Shown one piece after another: positions 42,542 through 51,077 of a stretch of 64,000 bases of DNA (position 1 is its first letter; each line of letters starts with the position of its first letter). The position numbers and the translations under genes were made by a program. The notes beneath the pieces were generated by a model that saw only the letters and a list, made by a program, of their open reading frames with translations, searched no databases and was not told the origin of the DNA. Source of the DNA: Lysobacterales bacterium (GTDB lineage Bacteria; Pseudomonadota; Gammaproteobacteria; Xanthomonadales; Xanthomonadaceae); contig JAEKKX010000014.1 in assembly GCA_019510125.1 (NCBI GenBank), positions 1 through 64,000 of the forward strand. Direction: 5' to 3'.

Positions 42542-43738
42542 ATGAACAGACCGTCGAACGCGCCGTCGAGCGCCGCCCCGCTGCCCGAGATCCGCCTCCG
42601 CAACGCCTGGACGTCCCGCCACCCGTGGATCTTCCAGAAGCTGGTCGAGAAGCCGGCCCAGCGGCCCAAGCCGGGCAGCCTGGTCGAGGTGGTGGGCCCG
42701 GACGGAGTGTGGCTCGGCCGCGGCTTCTACAACGGCCACTCGCGGATCGCGATCCGCCTGCTCGAGCGCGACCCCGACGTGGCGGTCGACGCCGACTGGT
42801 TCGCGGCGAAGATCACCGAGGCCGTGCGCCTGCGCCGCGAGGTGCTGAAGCTGGACGCGGTCTCCGACGCCTGGCGCGTGGTCCACAGCGAGGGCGACGG
42901 CCTCAGCGGCCTGGTCGTGGACCGCTACGGCGACCTGCTGGTGGTCGAGTACTTCAGCGCCGGCATGTTCCGTTACCGCGAGTGGATCTACGACGCCCTG
43001 CGCGCGCAGTTCCCCGGCTGCCGCTTCCACGCGTTCGCCGACGAGCACGTGCAGAAGCAGGAAAGCTTCGACTTCCGCGGCAGCGAGCCCGCCGCGCCGG
43101 CGATCATCACCGAGTACGGCGTGAAGTTCCGCGCCGATCCCGCCGGCGCGCACAAGACCGGCTTCTTCGCCGACCAGCGCGAGAACCGCGAATGGCTGTC
43201 GCACCAGTGCGCGGGCAAGCGCGTGCTCGACCTGTGCTGCAACACCGGCGGCTTCGGCGTGTACGCCGCCGCGCGCGGCGCGACCGAAGTGGTCGGGATC
43301 GACATCGACGAGGCGGTGATCGAGATCGCCAAGGGCAACGCCAAGCTCAACGGCGTGCGCCCGCGCTTCGTCCAGGCCGACCTTTTCCCGTGGCTGCGCG
43401 ACGCCGCGGCCAACGGCGAACGCTTCGACGTCGTGATCCTCGACCCGGCGAAGATGACCCGCGACCGCGAGCAGGTGATCCCGGCGCTGAAGAAGTACCT
43501 CGACATGAACAAGCTGGCGATGGGCGTGGTGAAGCCCGGCGGCCTGCTGGCGACGTTCTCGTGCACCGGCCTGGTGAGCGAGGAGCAGTTCCTCGACATG
43601 CTGCGCCGCGCCGCGTTCTACGCCGGCCGCACCGTGCAGGTGCTGAAGGTCGCCGGCGCCGGCGCCGACCACCCGTGGCTGACCGACGTGCAGGAAAGCC
43701 GCTACCTGAAGGCGGTGTTCTGCCGCGTGGTGGACTGA
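42542..43738 (+). CDS. rlmI: 23S rRNA (cytosine-1962-C5)-methyltransferase
   Basis: S-adenosylmethionine-dependent rRNA methyltransferase of the RlmI family. 398 residues from the ATG at 42542; the track start at 42029 lies within the terC leader. An N-terminal PUA-like domain (about 15-90), a central EEHE-like subdomain and a Rossmann methyltransferase domain with VLDLCCNTGGFGVYAA near 225, DIDEAV near 253, ILDPAKM near 300 and the catalytic Cys in TFSCTG near 340. Divergent from terC. Confidence 0.93.
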   Translation: MNRPSNAPSSAAPLPEIRLRNAWTSRHPWIFQKLVEKPAQRPKPGSLVEVVGPDGVWLGRGFYNGHSRIAIRLLERDPDVAVDADWFAAKITEAVRLRREVLKLDAVSDAWRVVHSEGDGLSGLVVDRYGDLLVVEYFSAGMFRYREWIYDALRAQFPGCRFHAFADEHVQKQESFDFRGSEPAAPAIITEYGVKFRADPAGAHKTGFFADQRENREWLSHQCAGKRVLDLCCNTGGFGVYAAARGATEVVGIDIDEAVIEIAKGNAKLNGVRPRFVQADLFPWLRDAAANGERFDVVILDPAKMTRDREQVIPALKKYLDMNKLAMGVVKPGGLLATFSCTGLVSEEQFLDMLRRAAFYAGRTVQVLKVAGAGADHPWLTDVQESRYLKAVFCRVVD

Positions 43739-43793
43739 GGCCGTCCCGCGCCGCCGGCGTCGCACCGCGGGCGGCACCGGTACACTGCCGCCC

Positions 43794-45176
43794 ATGTCTC
43801 CGACCCTGCTGCTCGTCCTGATCCTGGTCGCCGTCGCGATCGGCCTCGTCCTGCTCGTCCTGCTGCTGCTGCGCCGTCCCGAAGCCGGGCTGGAGCGCCT
43901 GCGCGCGCAGGTCGAGGACGCGCTGCGCGAGGAGCAGCGCAGCGGTCGCAGCGAACTGCGCGAACAGCTCGACAGCCTGTCGCTGGCGCAGGGGCAGCGG
44001 ATCGAGAGCTTCGGGCGCAGCCTCGGCGACCTGACCCAGCGCACCGACGCGCGCCTGGACGAACTGCGGGTCGCGCTGGGCGACGATGCGCACAAGGCGC
44101 GGCTGGAACTGGCGACCCGCCAGCAGCAGTTCGCCGATGCGCTGGGCGCGCAGTTGCGCGACCTGACCGATCGCAACGAACAGCGCCTGGGCGAACTGCG
44201 CGGCACCCTGGAACAGAAGCTGCGCGAACTGCAGGCCGGCAACGAGGCCAAGCTCGAACAGATGCGCGCCACCGTCGACGAGAAGCTGCAGTCGACGCTG
44301 GAGACGCGGCTGGGCGAATCGTTCCGGCTGGTGTCCGAGCGCCTGGAGCAGGTGCAGCGCGGCCTCGGCGAGATGCAGCAGCTCGCCACCGGCGTCGGCG
44401 ACCTCAAGCGCGTGCTCACCAACGTCAAGACCCGCGGCATCTACGGCGAGGTGCAGCTCGCGGCGCTGCTGGAACAGGCGCTCACCATCGAGCAGTACGA
44501 ACAGAACGTCGCGACCGTGCCCGGTGCGAGCGAGCGCGTGGAGTTCGCGGTGCGGCTGCCGGGGACCGAGGGCGGCGGCCCGGTGCGGCTGCCGATCGAC
44601 GCCAAGTTCCCGCGCGAGGACTACGAGCGCCTGATCGACGCGCAGGAGCGCGCCGACGTCGCGGCGGTGGCCGAAGCCGCGGCCGCGCTGGAACGCCAGA
44701 TCCGGGTCGAGGCCAGGCGCATCCGCGACAAGTACGTCGCCCCGCCGCACACCACCGACTTCGCGCTGCTGTTCCTGCCCACCGAGGGCCTGTACGCCGA
44801 GGTGCTGCGGCGCCCGGGCCTGTTCGAGGCGCTGCAGCGCGAGTTCCGGGTGACGGTGGCCGGACCGACCACGCTGCTGGCGCTGCTCAACAGCCTGCAG
44901 ATGGGCTTCCGCACGCTGGCGATCGAGCAGCGCTCCGGCGAAGTGCGCCAGTTGCTCGGCGCGGTGAAGACCGAGTTCGGCAAGTTCGCGACCGTGCTCG
45001 AACGCGCCAACAGCCAGCTCGGCACGGTGCAGAAGAGCATCGAGGCCGCCGGCGTGCGCACCCGCGCCATCGAGCGGCAACTGCGCAAGGTCGAGGAACT
45101 GCCCGCGGACGATGCGCGGCGACTGCTCGGAGAGGATGCGGTCGATGCCGGGAAGGACCCGGCCGACGAGGACTGA
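43794..45176 (+). CDS. rmuC: DNA recombination protein RmuC
   Basis: 460 residues. A short N-terminal helix (TLLLVLILVAVAIGLVLLVLLLL), a coiled-coil region rich in Arg, Glu, Gln and Leu (about 35-200), then the RmuC nuclease-like domain (about 210-440) with TRGIYGEVQLAALLEQAL, FAVRLPG, LPIDAKFPREDY, DKYVAPPHTTDFALLFLPTEGLYAEV. Loss of RmuC affects inversion rates between short repeats in E. coli. The ATG is 55 bases beyond rlmI, so the two may share a transcript. Confidence 0.95.
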   Translation: MSPTLLLVLILVAVAIGLVLLVLLLLRRPEAGLERLRAQVEDALREEQRSGRSELREQLDSLSLAQGQRIESFGRSLGDLTQRTDARLDELRVALGDDAHKARLELATRQQQFADALGAQLRDLTDRNEQRLGELRGTLEQKLRELQAGNEAKLEQMRATVDEKLQSTLETRLGESFRLVSERLEQVQRGLGEMQQLATGVGDLKRVLTNVKTRGIYGEVQLAALLEQALTIEQYEQNVATVPGASERVEFAVRLPGTEGGGPVRLPIDAKFPREDYERLIDAQERADVAAVAEAAAALERQIRVEARRIRDKYVAPPHTTDFALLFLPTEGLYAEVLRRPGLFEALQREFRVTVAGPTTLLALLNSLQMGFRTLAIEQRSGEVRQLLGAVKTEFGKFATVLERANSQLGTVQKSIEAAGVRTRAIERQLRKVEELPADDARRLLGEDAVDAGKDPADED

Positions 45177-45221
45177 GCGTCGTCGTGGCGTGCGGCCGCC
45201 GACGGTAGACGCATGCCAACG

Positions 45222-45243
45222 GTAGAGCGGCCTTCAGGCCGCT
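45222..45243 (+). repeat. GTAG-type REP element 1
   Basis: GTAG followed by AGCGGCCT-TC-AGGCCGCT, an eight-pair hairpin. GTAG plus stem-loop is the form of REP elements in Stenotrophomonas and relatives. Confidence 0.7.
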
Positions 45244-45261
45244 GCTAAACGGATGCAGACG

Positions 45262-45306
45262 GTAGGGCGGCCCGACCAGCCATGCGGCTGTTGGAAACCG
45301 GGCCGC
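45262..45306 (+). repeat. GTAG-type REP element 2 (long loop)
   Basis: GTAG then GCGGCCC pairing with GGGCCGC (ends near 45306) across a 27-base loop that has its own CAGCC-GGCTG pairing. Confidence 0.5.
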
Positions 45307-45329
45307 TTGGTCGCTTTCTTGCACGGCGC

Positions 45330-45351
45330 AGCGGGCTGAAGCCCGCTCTAC
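45330..45351 (-). repeat. GTAG-type REP element 3, inverted
   Basis: On the minus strand GTAG then AGCGGGCT-TC-AGCCCGCT. Opposite in orientation to element 1, so together they form a BIME-like pair between convergent rmuC and mlaA. Confidence 0.7.
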
Positions 45352-45372
45352 CGAAACGGGGCTTGCGATCGG

Positions 45373-46467
45373 TTACGGCGGGCTCGGCAGCGGCATCGCG
45401 CTGGCCGGCACCGTCGGCGCATCGTCGCCTTCGCGGAGGTAGTCCGGCAGCGAGTCGTCCTCGTCCGAGGCCTCGTCGCCGCGGATCTGGTAGTTGCGGC
45501 GCTGCAGCCAGGCGTCGCGGACCAGCGCGTAGTCGTCGGCCGCGCCTTCGCGCAGGCTGTCGGTCGACAGCAACTGCGCGCGCACGTCGACCAGTTGCAG
45601 GCCCTGCAGGAAGATGCGGATCTTGTCCTCCTCGATCTGCCGGGTCGGCGACAGCGGCGCGTCGCCGGCCATGCCGAACACGTCGCGCACGGTGCGCGGA
45701 CCGAACAGCGGCAGTTCGACGTAGCGCGACTTCTTCCAGCCCCACACGCCGAGGGTCTGGCCGAAGTCCTCGCCGCGGTTGGGCAGGTTGGCGGAGGTCG
45801 CCGGATCGAACAGCCCGCCGATGCCCAGCGTGCTGTTGAGCAGGAACCGGCCGACGCTCTGCCCGGCCTGCTTGGGCTTGCCCTGCAGCAGCGCGTTGAG
45901 CGCGCTGACCGGCTGGCCGAGGTTGTTGAAGAAGTTGCTCACGCCCAGGCGCACCGGGCGCGGCACCACGCGGACGTAGGCGTGCGCGAGCGGCTTGGCG
46001 ATCCGGCGGTCCACGACCATGTTGAAACGGTGCACGCGGCGGTTGTAGCGCTCCCACGGGTCGAAGCTCTTGGGCATCTCGGCCGGCGGCGGCAGCGTGG
46101 GGTCGGCGATCGGGTTGTAGGCGTCGGGATCGGTCGTGCCGTAGATCGCCGCGTAGTCGCGCTCGGCGTCGGTCGGCTGATCGACGGAGTCGCCGGTCGC
46201 GGTCGCCGCCGTGGCGTCCGGCGGCGGCGCTTCGGTGGTGGCGGTCGTCGCGGCATCGCCTTCGACGGCGACGGCCGGCATGGCGTCGGCATCGGTGACC
46301 GCGCCGGCGTCCGCGGGGACGGGCGTCGCCGGGGCTTCGGTCGCGGGGGCGGCGATCACCGTCGCCTGCGGCGGCGCATCGGGGCGGGGCGATTGCGCGG
46401 TGCAGCCGACGGTCAGCAGCGCCAGCGCCAGCAGCGCGGCGCGGGAGAGGGGGGAGAGGCACGTCAT
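45373..46467 (-). CDS. mlaA: Outer-membrane lipoprotein MlaA (VacJ)
   Basis: Removes phospholipids from the outer leaflet of the outer membrane and hands them to MlaC. 364 residues, about 110 longer than E. coli MlaA. Lipobox is LLTVGC; then a linker of Ala, Pro and Thr (about 22-125) precedes the conserved domain: FDPWERYNRRVHRFN near 133, FFNNLGQPVSALNALLQG near 178, RFLLNSTLGIGGLFDPA and GEDFGQTLGVWGW near 230. Last gene of mlaFEDCB-mlaA; 58 bases after mlaB. Confidence 0.95.
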   Translation of the reverse strand: MTCLSPLSRAALLALALLTVGCTAQSPRPDAPPQATVIAAPATEAPATPVPADAGAVTDADAMPAVAVEGDAATTATTEAPPPDATAATATGDSVDQPTDAERDYAAIYGTTDPDAYNPIADPTLPPPAEMPKSFDPWERYNRRVHRFNMVVDRRIAKPLAHAYVRVVPRPVRLGVSNFFNNLGQPVSALNALLQGKPKQAGQSVGRFLLNSTLGIGGLFDPATSANLPNRGEDFGQTLGVWGWKKSRYVELPLFGPRTVRDVFGMAGDAPLSPTRQIEEDKIRIFLQGLQLVDVRAQLLSTDSLREGAADDYALVRDAWLQRRNYQIRGDEASDEDDSLPDYLREGDDAPTVPASAMPLPSPP

Positions 46468-46525
46468 GGCGCGAGTGTAGTCCGTTGTCGCGTGGCGTTG
46501 CGCGGGCCGGTCGTCGCGACCGGGC

Positions 46526-46822
46526 TCAGTCGCGGACGAAGCCGAGGTCGGCGCCCAGCCGGTAGGCGGTGCGCAGGTCGTCGAAGCCCGGCGGCCGGCC
46601 GTCGATCGCCACGTCTGCGGCGCAGCGCTCCGCCACCCGCGAAACCAGCGCCAGGCCGGCGCTGTCGATGCCGTCGACGGCGGTCAGGTCGATGCGGTGG
46701 ACGCCGTCCAGCGCGGCCGGCAGCCGCGCCCACAGCGCGGCGACCGCGTCGCGGCGCAGCGCGCCGGTGAAACGCAGGGTTCCACCGGCGAGCGCGACCG
46801 AGGCGGCGTCCGCGGCGGTCAC
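46526..46822 (-). CDS. mlaB: STAS-domain protein MlaB
   Basis: Regulatory subunit of the MlaFEDB transporter, binding the ATPase MlaF. The track ORF to 46969 is over-extended; a GTG at 46822 overlaps the mlaC stop (GTGA) and gives 98 residues. A single STAS domain with IDLTAVDGIDSAGLALVSRV near residue 43, where the conserved Ser/Thr lies. Cytoplasmic. The gene order fits the operon exactly. Confidence 0.9.
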   Translation of the reverse strand: MTAADAASVALAGGTLRFTGALRRDAVAALWARLPAALDGVHRIDLTAVDGIDSAGLALVSRVAERCAADVAIDGRPPGFDDLRTAYRLGADLGFVRD

Positions 46823-47511
46823 TTCTGGTCCGCGCTCGCGCGCAACTGGCCGCTGCGCAGTTCGCCGGCGACCTCGCGGATCGACTTGCGCTGCAGTTCC
46901 GCGTCGAACTGGTTGCGGAAGGTCTGCACGTAGGACACGCCCTCGACCATCACGTCGAAGACCTTCCACTGGCTGCCGTTGCGGCGCATGAAGTAGTCGA
47001 CCGGGATCGGCTCGCCGCCCTGACGCAGGAATTCGCTGGAGACCTTCACGCCCTGGCCCTGGGCCAGCGGGCGCTCGGACTTCACCCGCACCCGCAACTG
47101 CGTGTTGAAGTCCAGCAGCGACGAACCGTAGCGCTGCATCAGGTTGTCGGCGAGCGCGTCGGCGAACAGCTTGATGTCCTCGTCGGAGGCGCCGCGGCCG
47201 TGGCGCCCCAGCACCAGGCGGGCGGCGTAGTCGCGGTCGAACATTGCGTTGAACTCGGTGCTGACGAAATCGCGCAGCGCGACCCGATTCCTGGTGAACT
47301 CGGCGCGGCGCTTCTCCAGCGTGCTGAGCACGCGCTGGCTGTTGTTGAGCACGAGCTGGCTGGGCGTGCCCTGCATCATCGCCGAGGCGGGGGCCGCCGC
47401 GCGGGCCGGGGCGGCGGCCTGCTGGGCGAATACCGGCGGCGCGGCGAGGAGTGCGGCGCCGACCAGGACGGACAGGAGACGGGTCTGGGGGATCCGGGTC
47501 TGGAGCATCAT
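46819..47511 (-). CDS. mlaC: Phospholipid-binding protein MlaC
   Basis: Periplasmic shuttle carrying phospholipids between MlaA and MlaD. 230 residues with a signal peptide (VLVGAALLAAPPVFA) cut before QQAAAPARA, then the Tol-Tol-Ttg2-type domain from about residue 50 with RRAEFTRNRVALRDFV, MQRYGSSLLDF, VDYFMRRNGSQWKVFDVMVEGVSYV. Its ATG overlaps the mlaD stop and its stop overlaps mlaB. Confidence 0.95.
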   Translation of the reverse strand: MMLQTRIPQTRLLSVLVGAALLAAPPVFAQQAAAPARAAAPASAMMQGTPSQLVLNNSQRVLSTLEKRRAEFTRNRVALRDFVSTEFNAMFDRDYAARLVLGRHGRGASDEDIKLFADALADNLMQRYGSSLLDFNTQLRVRVKSERPLAQGQGVKVSSEFLRQGGEPIPVDYFMRRNGSQWKVFDVMVEGVSYVQTFRNQFDAELQRKSIREVAGELRSGQLRASADQK

Positions 47512-48059
47512 GGCGTCGTGGTCTTGTCGTTGGGGGAGGAATCGGAGGCAGGATCGGCGGCCGAACCTGAATTGGAGGTGTCGTCGGCGGGCTTGGTTCC
47601 GCCGCCGCCGCCGAAGATGTACTTGCCGGCCATCTGGATCAGGTCGACCGCCGGCGTGGTGTAGGCGATCTCGTCGCCGGGCTTGAGGATCTCCGGCGCG
47701 CCGCCGGGCGATAGCCCGACGTAGCTCTCGCCGAGCAGGCCGCCGGTGAGGATGCCGGCCGAGGTGTCGATCGGCAGGTCCTTGTAGCGGCTGTCGACGT
47801 CGAGCACGACCACCGCGTCGAGGCGCTTGGGATCGAGCTCGATCGAGGCGACCTTGCCGATCGCGACGCCGCCGATCTTCACCGGCGCCATCGGTCGCAA
47901 CTGGCCGAGGTTGGTGAAGCGGGCCTTGAGCGGATAGGTGTCGGCGCCGAAGCCGAACTTGCCGTTGGTGGAGGCGATCGCCAGCACCAGCAGCGAGCCC
48001 AGGGCGAGCAGCAGGAAGGCGCCGACGGCGAATTCGAGGCGGGGACCGCGTGCACTCAT
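47508..48059 (-). CDS. mlaD: MCE-domain protein MlaD
   Basis: Substrate-binding hexamer of the transporter, anchored in the inner membrane by one helix (AVGAFLLLALGSLLVLAIAS near residue 12). The MCE domain lies at about 38-120 (YPLKARFTNLGQLRPMAPVKIGGVAIGKVASI, GLLGESYVGLSPGG). The C-terminus (about 140-183) is a Gly run then a Ser/Asp/Pro tail. 183 residues, usual for the family. Four-base overlap with mlaC. Confidence 0.95.
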   Translation of the reverse strand: MSARGPRLEFAVGAFLLLALGSLLVLAIASTNGKFGFGADTYPLKARFTNLGQLRPMAPVKIGGVAIGKVASIELDPKRLDAVVVLDVDSRYKDLPIDTSAGILTGGLLGESYVGLSPGGAPEILKPGDEIAYTTPAVDLIQMAGKYIFGGGGGTKPADDTSNSGSAADPASDSSPNDKTTTP

Positions 48060-48096
48060 GGGGACGGACTCGTGGAAGCGTGGTCGGGCGTTCCGC

Positions 48097-48846
48097 TCAG
48101 CGGAACAGGAAGGCGGACAGGACGAAGTTGAACATCAGCACCAGCAGCGAGGCGTTGACCACGGCGCGGGTGGTGGCGACCGAGGTGCCCTCGATGGTCG
48201 GCTCCGCGTGGAAACCGACGTAGGAGGCGACCAGCGCCGCGGTGCCGCCGAACACGGCGGACTTGAGGAACGCCGGCAGGAAATCCTCGTGGAAATCCAC
48301 CGCGTCCTTCATCACCTGCCAGAACGCGCCGTTGTCGATGCCCAGCACCTGCACGCCCTGGAACCAGCTCGCGGTGATCGCCAGGCTGCAGAAGATCGCG
48401 GTCAGCAGCGGCACCGTGATCACCGCGGCCCAGAACCGCGGCGCCACCGCCTTGCCGACCGGGTCGATACCCATCAGGCCGAGCGCGGTGATCTGGTCGG
48501 TGGCGCGCATCAGCCCGAGTTCGGCGGCGATCGAGCTGCCGGCGCGGCCGACGAACAGCAGCGCGGTCAGCACCGGCGCCAGTTCGCGGTACATGCCCAG
48601 GCCGATCAGCGCGCTGATCTGGTTGGCGGCGCCGTAGGTCTGCAGCGCGCGGTAGCCGAGCAGGGTGATCGACAGGCCGACGAAGGCGCCGCCGACGGCG
48701 ATGATCGGCAGGCTGCGCGCGCCGATCTTGTAGATCTCGCGGGTCAGTTCCTGCCAGAAGTCGCGGGTCGGGCGGCTGGCGCGGAACACCGCCAGCGAGA
48801 ACAGGCCGGCGCGACCGACGCTGCGGGTGGTCTCGGCCAGGGCCAT
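48097..48846 (-). CDS. mlaE: ABC permease MlaE
   Basis: Membrane subunit. 249 residues from the ATG at 48846, which overlaps the mlaF stop by one base (TGATG); the track ORF to 50061 is over-extended. Five to six helices and family signatures VGGAFVGLSITLLGYRAL near residue 50, RELAPVLTALLFVGRAGSSIAAELG near 90 and EGTSVATTRAVVNASLLVL near the C-terminus. Confidence 0.95.
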   Translation of the reverse strand: MALAETTRSVGRAGLFSLAVFRASRPTRDFWQELTREIYKIGARSLPIIAVGGAFVGLSITLLGYRALQTYGAANQISALIGLGMYRELAPVLTALLFVGRAGSSIAAELGLMRATDQITALGLMGIDPVGKAVAPRFWAAVITVPLLTAIFCSLAITASWFQGVQVLGIDNGAFWQVMKDAVDFHEDFLPAFLKSAVFGGTAALVASYVGFHAEPTIEGTSVATTRAVVNASLLVLMFNFVLSAFLFR

Positions 48847-49631
48847 CACGCGGCCTCCGGGCGGGCGACCGCGTCGAAGGGAATCGGCCCGTCCGGTTCG
48901 CCGCGCAGGAACTGGCGGACCAGCGGGTCGGCGCTGCCTTCCAGTTCGGCCGGGGTGCCGTCGAAGACGATGCCGCCGTTGGCGATGACCACCGCGCGAT
49001 CGGCGATCGGCAGGGTCTCGTGGACGTGGTGGGTGACGATCAGGCTGGTCAGGCCGAGGCTGGCGTTGAGCCGGGCGATCAGGCTCATGATCACGCCGCT
49101 GGCGATCGGGTCCAGCCCGGTCAGCGGCTCGTCGTACAGCATCACCGGCGGGTCCAGCGCCAGCGCGCGGGCCAGCGCGACCCGGCGCGCCATGCCGCCG
49201 GAGAGTTCGCGCGGATAGAGGTCGGCGGCGGCGCGCAGGCCGACCGCGTGCAGCTTCATCTCGACCAGGCGGCGGACGACCTCGGCCGGCAGGTCGGTGT
49301 GGGTGCGCAGCGGCAGGGCGACGTTCTCGGCGGCGGTGAGGTCGGTCAGCAGGCCGTTGCCCTGCAGCAGCACGCCGATGCCCTTGCGCAGTTCCAGCAG
49401 CTCGCGCTTGCGCTCGGGCACTGGGCGACCGAGCACCTCGACCGTGCCGGCCGCCGGGGCCAGCTCGCCGGTCAGCGCCGACAGCAGGGTCGACTTGCCG
49501 CAGCCGGAGGGGCCGAGGATCGCGGTGATGCTGCCGCGCGGCACGGTCAGGTCGATGTCGCGCAGGATCGTGCGCGTCCCGCGATCGAGGCGGAGACCGG
49601 TGACCTTGACGATGGCGGGCGCGGCGGACAT
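48846..49631 (-). CDS. mlaF: ABC ATPase MlaF
   Basis: Energy-coupling subunit. 261 residues. Walker A GPSGCGKST near 40, signature ELSGGMARR near 142, Walker B VMLYDEPLTGLDP near 163, switch His in VTHHVHE near 198. The C-terminal 25 residues (ADPLVRQFLRGEPDGPI) match the MlaF tail that contacts MlaB. First gene of the operon; the 266 bases before it hold its promoter, which I cannot pinpoint. Confidence 0.95.
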   Translation of the reverse strand: MSAAPAIVKVTGLRLDRGTRTILRDIDLTVPRGSITAILGPSGCGKSTLLSALTGELAPAAGTVEVLGRPVPERKRELLELRKGIGVLLQGNGLLTDLTAAENVALPLRTHTDLPAEVVRRLVEMKLHAVGLRAAADLYPRELSGGMARRVALARALALDPPVMLYDEPLTGLDPIASGVIMSLIARLNASLGLTSLIVTHHVHETLPIADRAVVIANGGIVFDGTPAELEGSADPLVRQFLRGEPDGPIPFDAVARPEAA

Positions 49632-49897
49632 GGGGGCTGGACGGGCAGGGTCGAAGGGTGGGCGGGCGAGCGGGCAGGCGCAAAAACCCGTTCAGGATGG
49701 CGGCACGAGGCTGAATCGCGCGGGAGCCGGCGGGCCGCCTGGCGGGGGCGTCATTGTCCACGCCCGGGCCCGCCCGTGTCTCGCCGGGGCGGCAACGGCG
49801 TGTTCCGCGGCTTGTGCCGGGCGGCCGCAGCGGCGAGGATGGCCGCGCTGCGAACCGCGCAGCGCGGGCCGCAGGGGGCCGGGAGCATGGAATCGCC

Positions 49898-50188
49898 ATG
49901 GAGTTGCTGACGCTGGAACATTTCGCCGGCTGCGTGAACGAGACGTTCGCCGCCGATCTCAACGACATGTCGGTGGAGTTCGTGCTGGTCGAAGCCCGGC
50001 CGCTGCCCGCGCAGCGCCAGGACGCGGCCCGCGCCCCGTTCTCTCTGCTGTTCCGCAACACCGCCCCGATCCTGTTCCCGCAGCAGATCTACGCCATGCG
50101 CCACCCGCGGGTGGGCGAGGTCGGCATCTTCCTGGTGCCGGTGGCGCAGGAGCGCGCCGGCTTCCTCTACCAGGCCGTCTTCAACTGA
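49898..50188 (+). CDS. DUF6916-like small protein
   Basis: 96 residues from the ATG at 49898 (MELLTLEHFAGCVNETF); the track start at 49754 is too early. Matches the DUF6916 pattern: a beta-rich single domain with SLLFRNTAPILFPQQIYAMRHP and EVGIFLVPVAQE, ending YQAVFN. Such proteins are often found beside microcystin-dependent/tail-collar proteins, one of which lies at the right edge of this window but 13 kb away. Role unknown. Confidence 0.75.
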   Translation: MELLTLEHFAGCVNETFAADLNDMSVEFVLVEARPLPAQRQDAARAPFSLLFRNTAPILFPQQIYAMRHPRVGEVGIFLVPVAQERAGFLYQAVFN

Positions 50189-50234
50189 GGACGCCCGCGC
50201 GTCGGCGCCGCGACGGCGCGCTGCGACCCCGCGC

Positions 50235-51047
50235 TCAGTCCGCGTCGCGGACGAAGTAGTAGCCGCTGTAGGCCTCGACGTCGCGGCCGCGGGTCTGCGG
50301 GATGCGGCAGGAGACCTCGTGGTTGACCCAGTCGTCGACCACCCGGTAGCCGAGCGCGGTCACGCCGGCGACGAACGCCTCGCGGTTCTCGATCCGGTAC
50401 GGGTGGAAGGCGCGCCCGGTGGACTGCACGGTCACGAAGGGCTCGCCGTCGTAGAGCGGCAGCTTGTTGACGAACAGGTGCCGCGGGGCGCTGCCCATCC
50501 GCGCCAGCAGGCCGGCGATCGACAGGTCCACGTACTGCAGCGAACCGGCGACCAGCAGGATGTCGGCGCCGTGGCCGTCGGCCGGATCGCTGGTGAACGA
50601 CAGTCCCTCGGCGCCGCGTTCGCGGGCCATCGCCTCGCCCTCGCGCACGATCGCCGGGGTGTCGCAGACCGTCCAGCGCAGTCCCGTCGGCAGCCGCAGG
50701 TGCTCGCGCCAGCCGTAGTAGCTCACCCCGACGTGGCCGCCGAAATCGAAAACGCGCGTTGTCCGCTGCACGAGGTCGCGCATCCAGAACAGCACGGCGT
50801 AGTCGCTCTCGCAGGGCTTGCGCATGCGGTCGCGGTACATCCCGGCCATGGCGTCGTTGTCGTAGCCGACCGGCCTGCCGCGCGGGATCGCGGCCTCGGC
50901 TTCGGCGAAATCGCGGTAGACGCCGCGGAAGCGGCCGCGCGGCATCTTCGCGAAGCTGCGGGCGTCGTCCGCCGCGAGCACCCGGCCCAGGAGGGGCAGG
51001 CGCCAGGCGTTGCGGCCGGCGCGTTCGGCGAAATCGATCAGTCCCAT
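50235..51047 (-). CDS. TIGR04325-family methyltransferase
   Basis: 270 residues. Recognised by VFDFGGHVGVSYYGWREHL near residue 97 (a variant SAM-binding motif), TVCDTPAIVREGEAMARERG near 125, LLVAGSLQYVDLS near 160 and NKLPLYDGEPFVTVQSTGRAFHPYR near 190. Members occur in surface-polysaccharide gene sets and probably methylate sugars. Divergent from the cupin gene. Confidence 0.82.
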   Translation of the reverse strand: MGLIDFAERAGRNAWRLPLLGRVLAADDARSFAKMPRGRFRGVYRDFAEAEAAIPRGRPVGYDNDAMAGMYRDRMRKPCESDYAVLFWMRDLVQRTTRVFDFGGHVGVSYYGWREHLRLPTGLRWTVCDTPAIVREGEAMARERGAEGLSFTSDPADGHGADILLVAGSLQYVDLSIAGLLARMGSAPRHLFVNKLPLYDGEPFVTVQSTGRAFHPYRIENREAFVAGVTALGYRVVDDWVNHEVSCRIPQTRGRDVEAYSGYYFVRDAD

Positions 51048-51077
51048 CCGAAAAGCCTACCAGAACGATTTTCCGCC

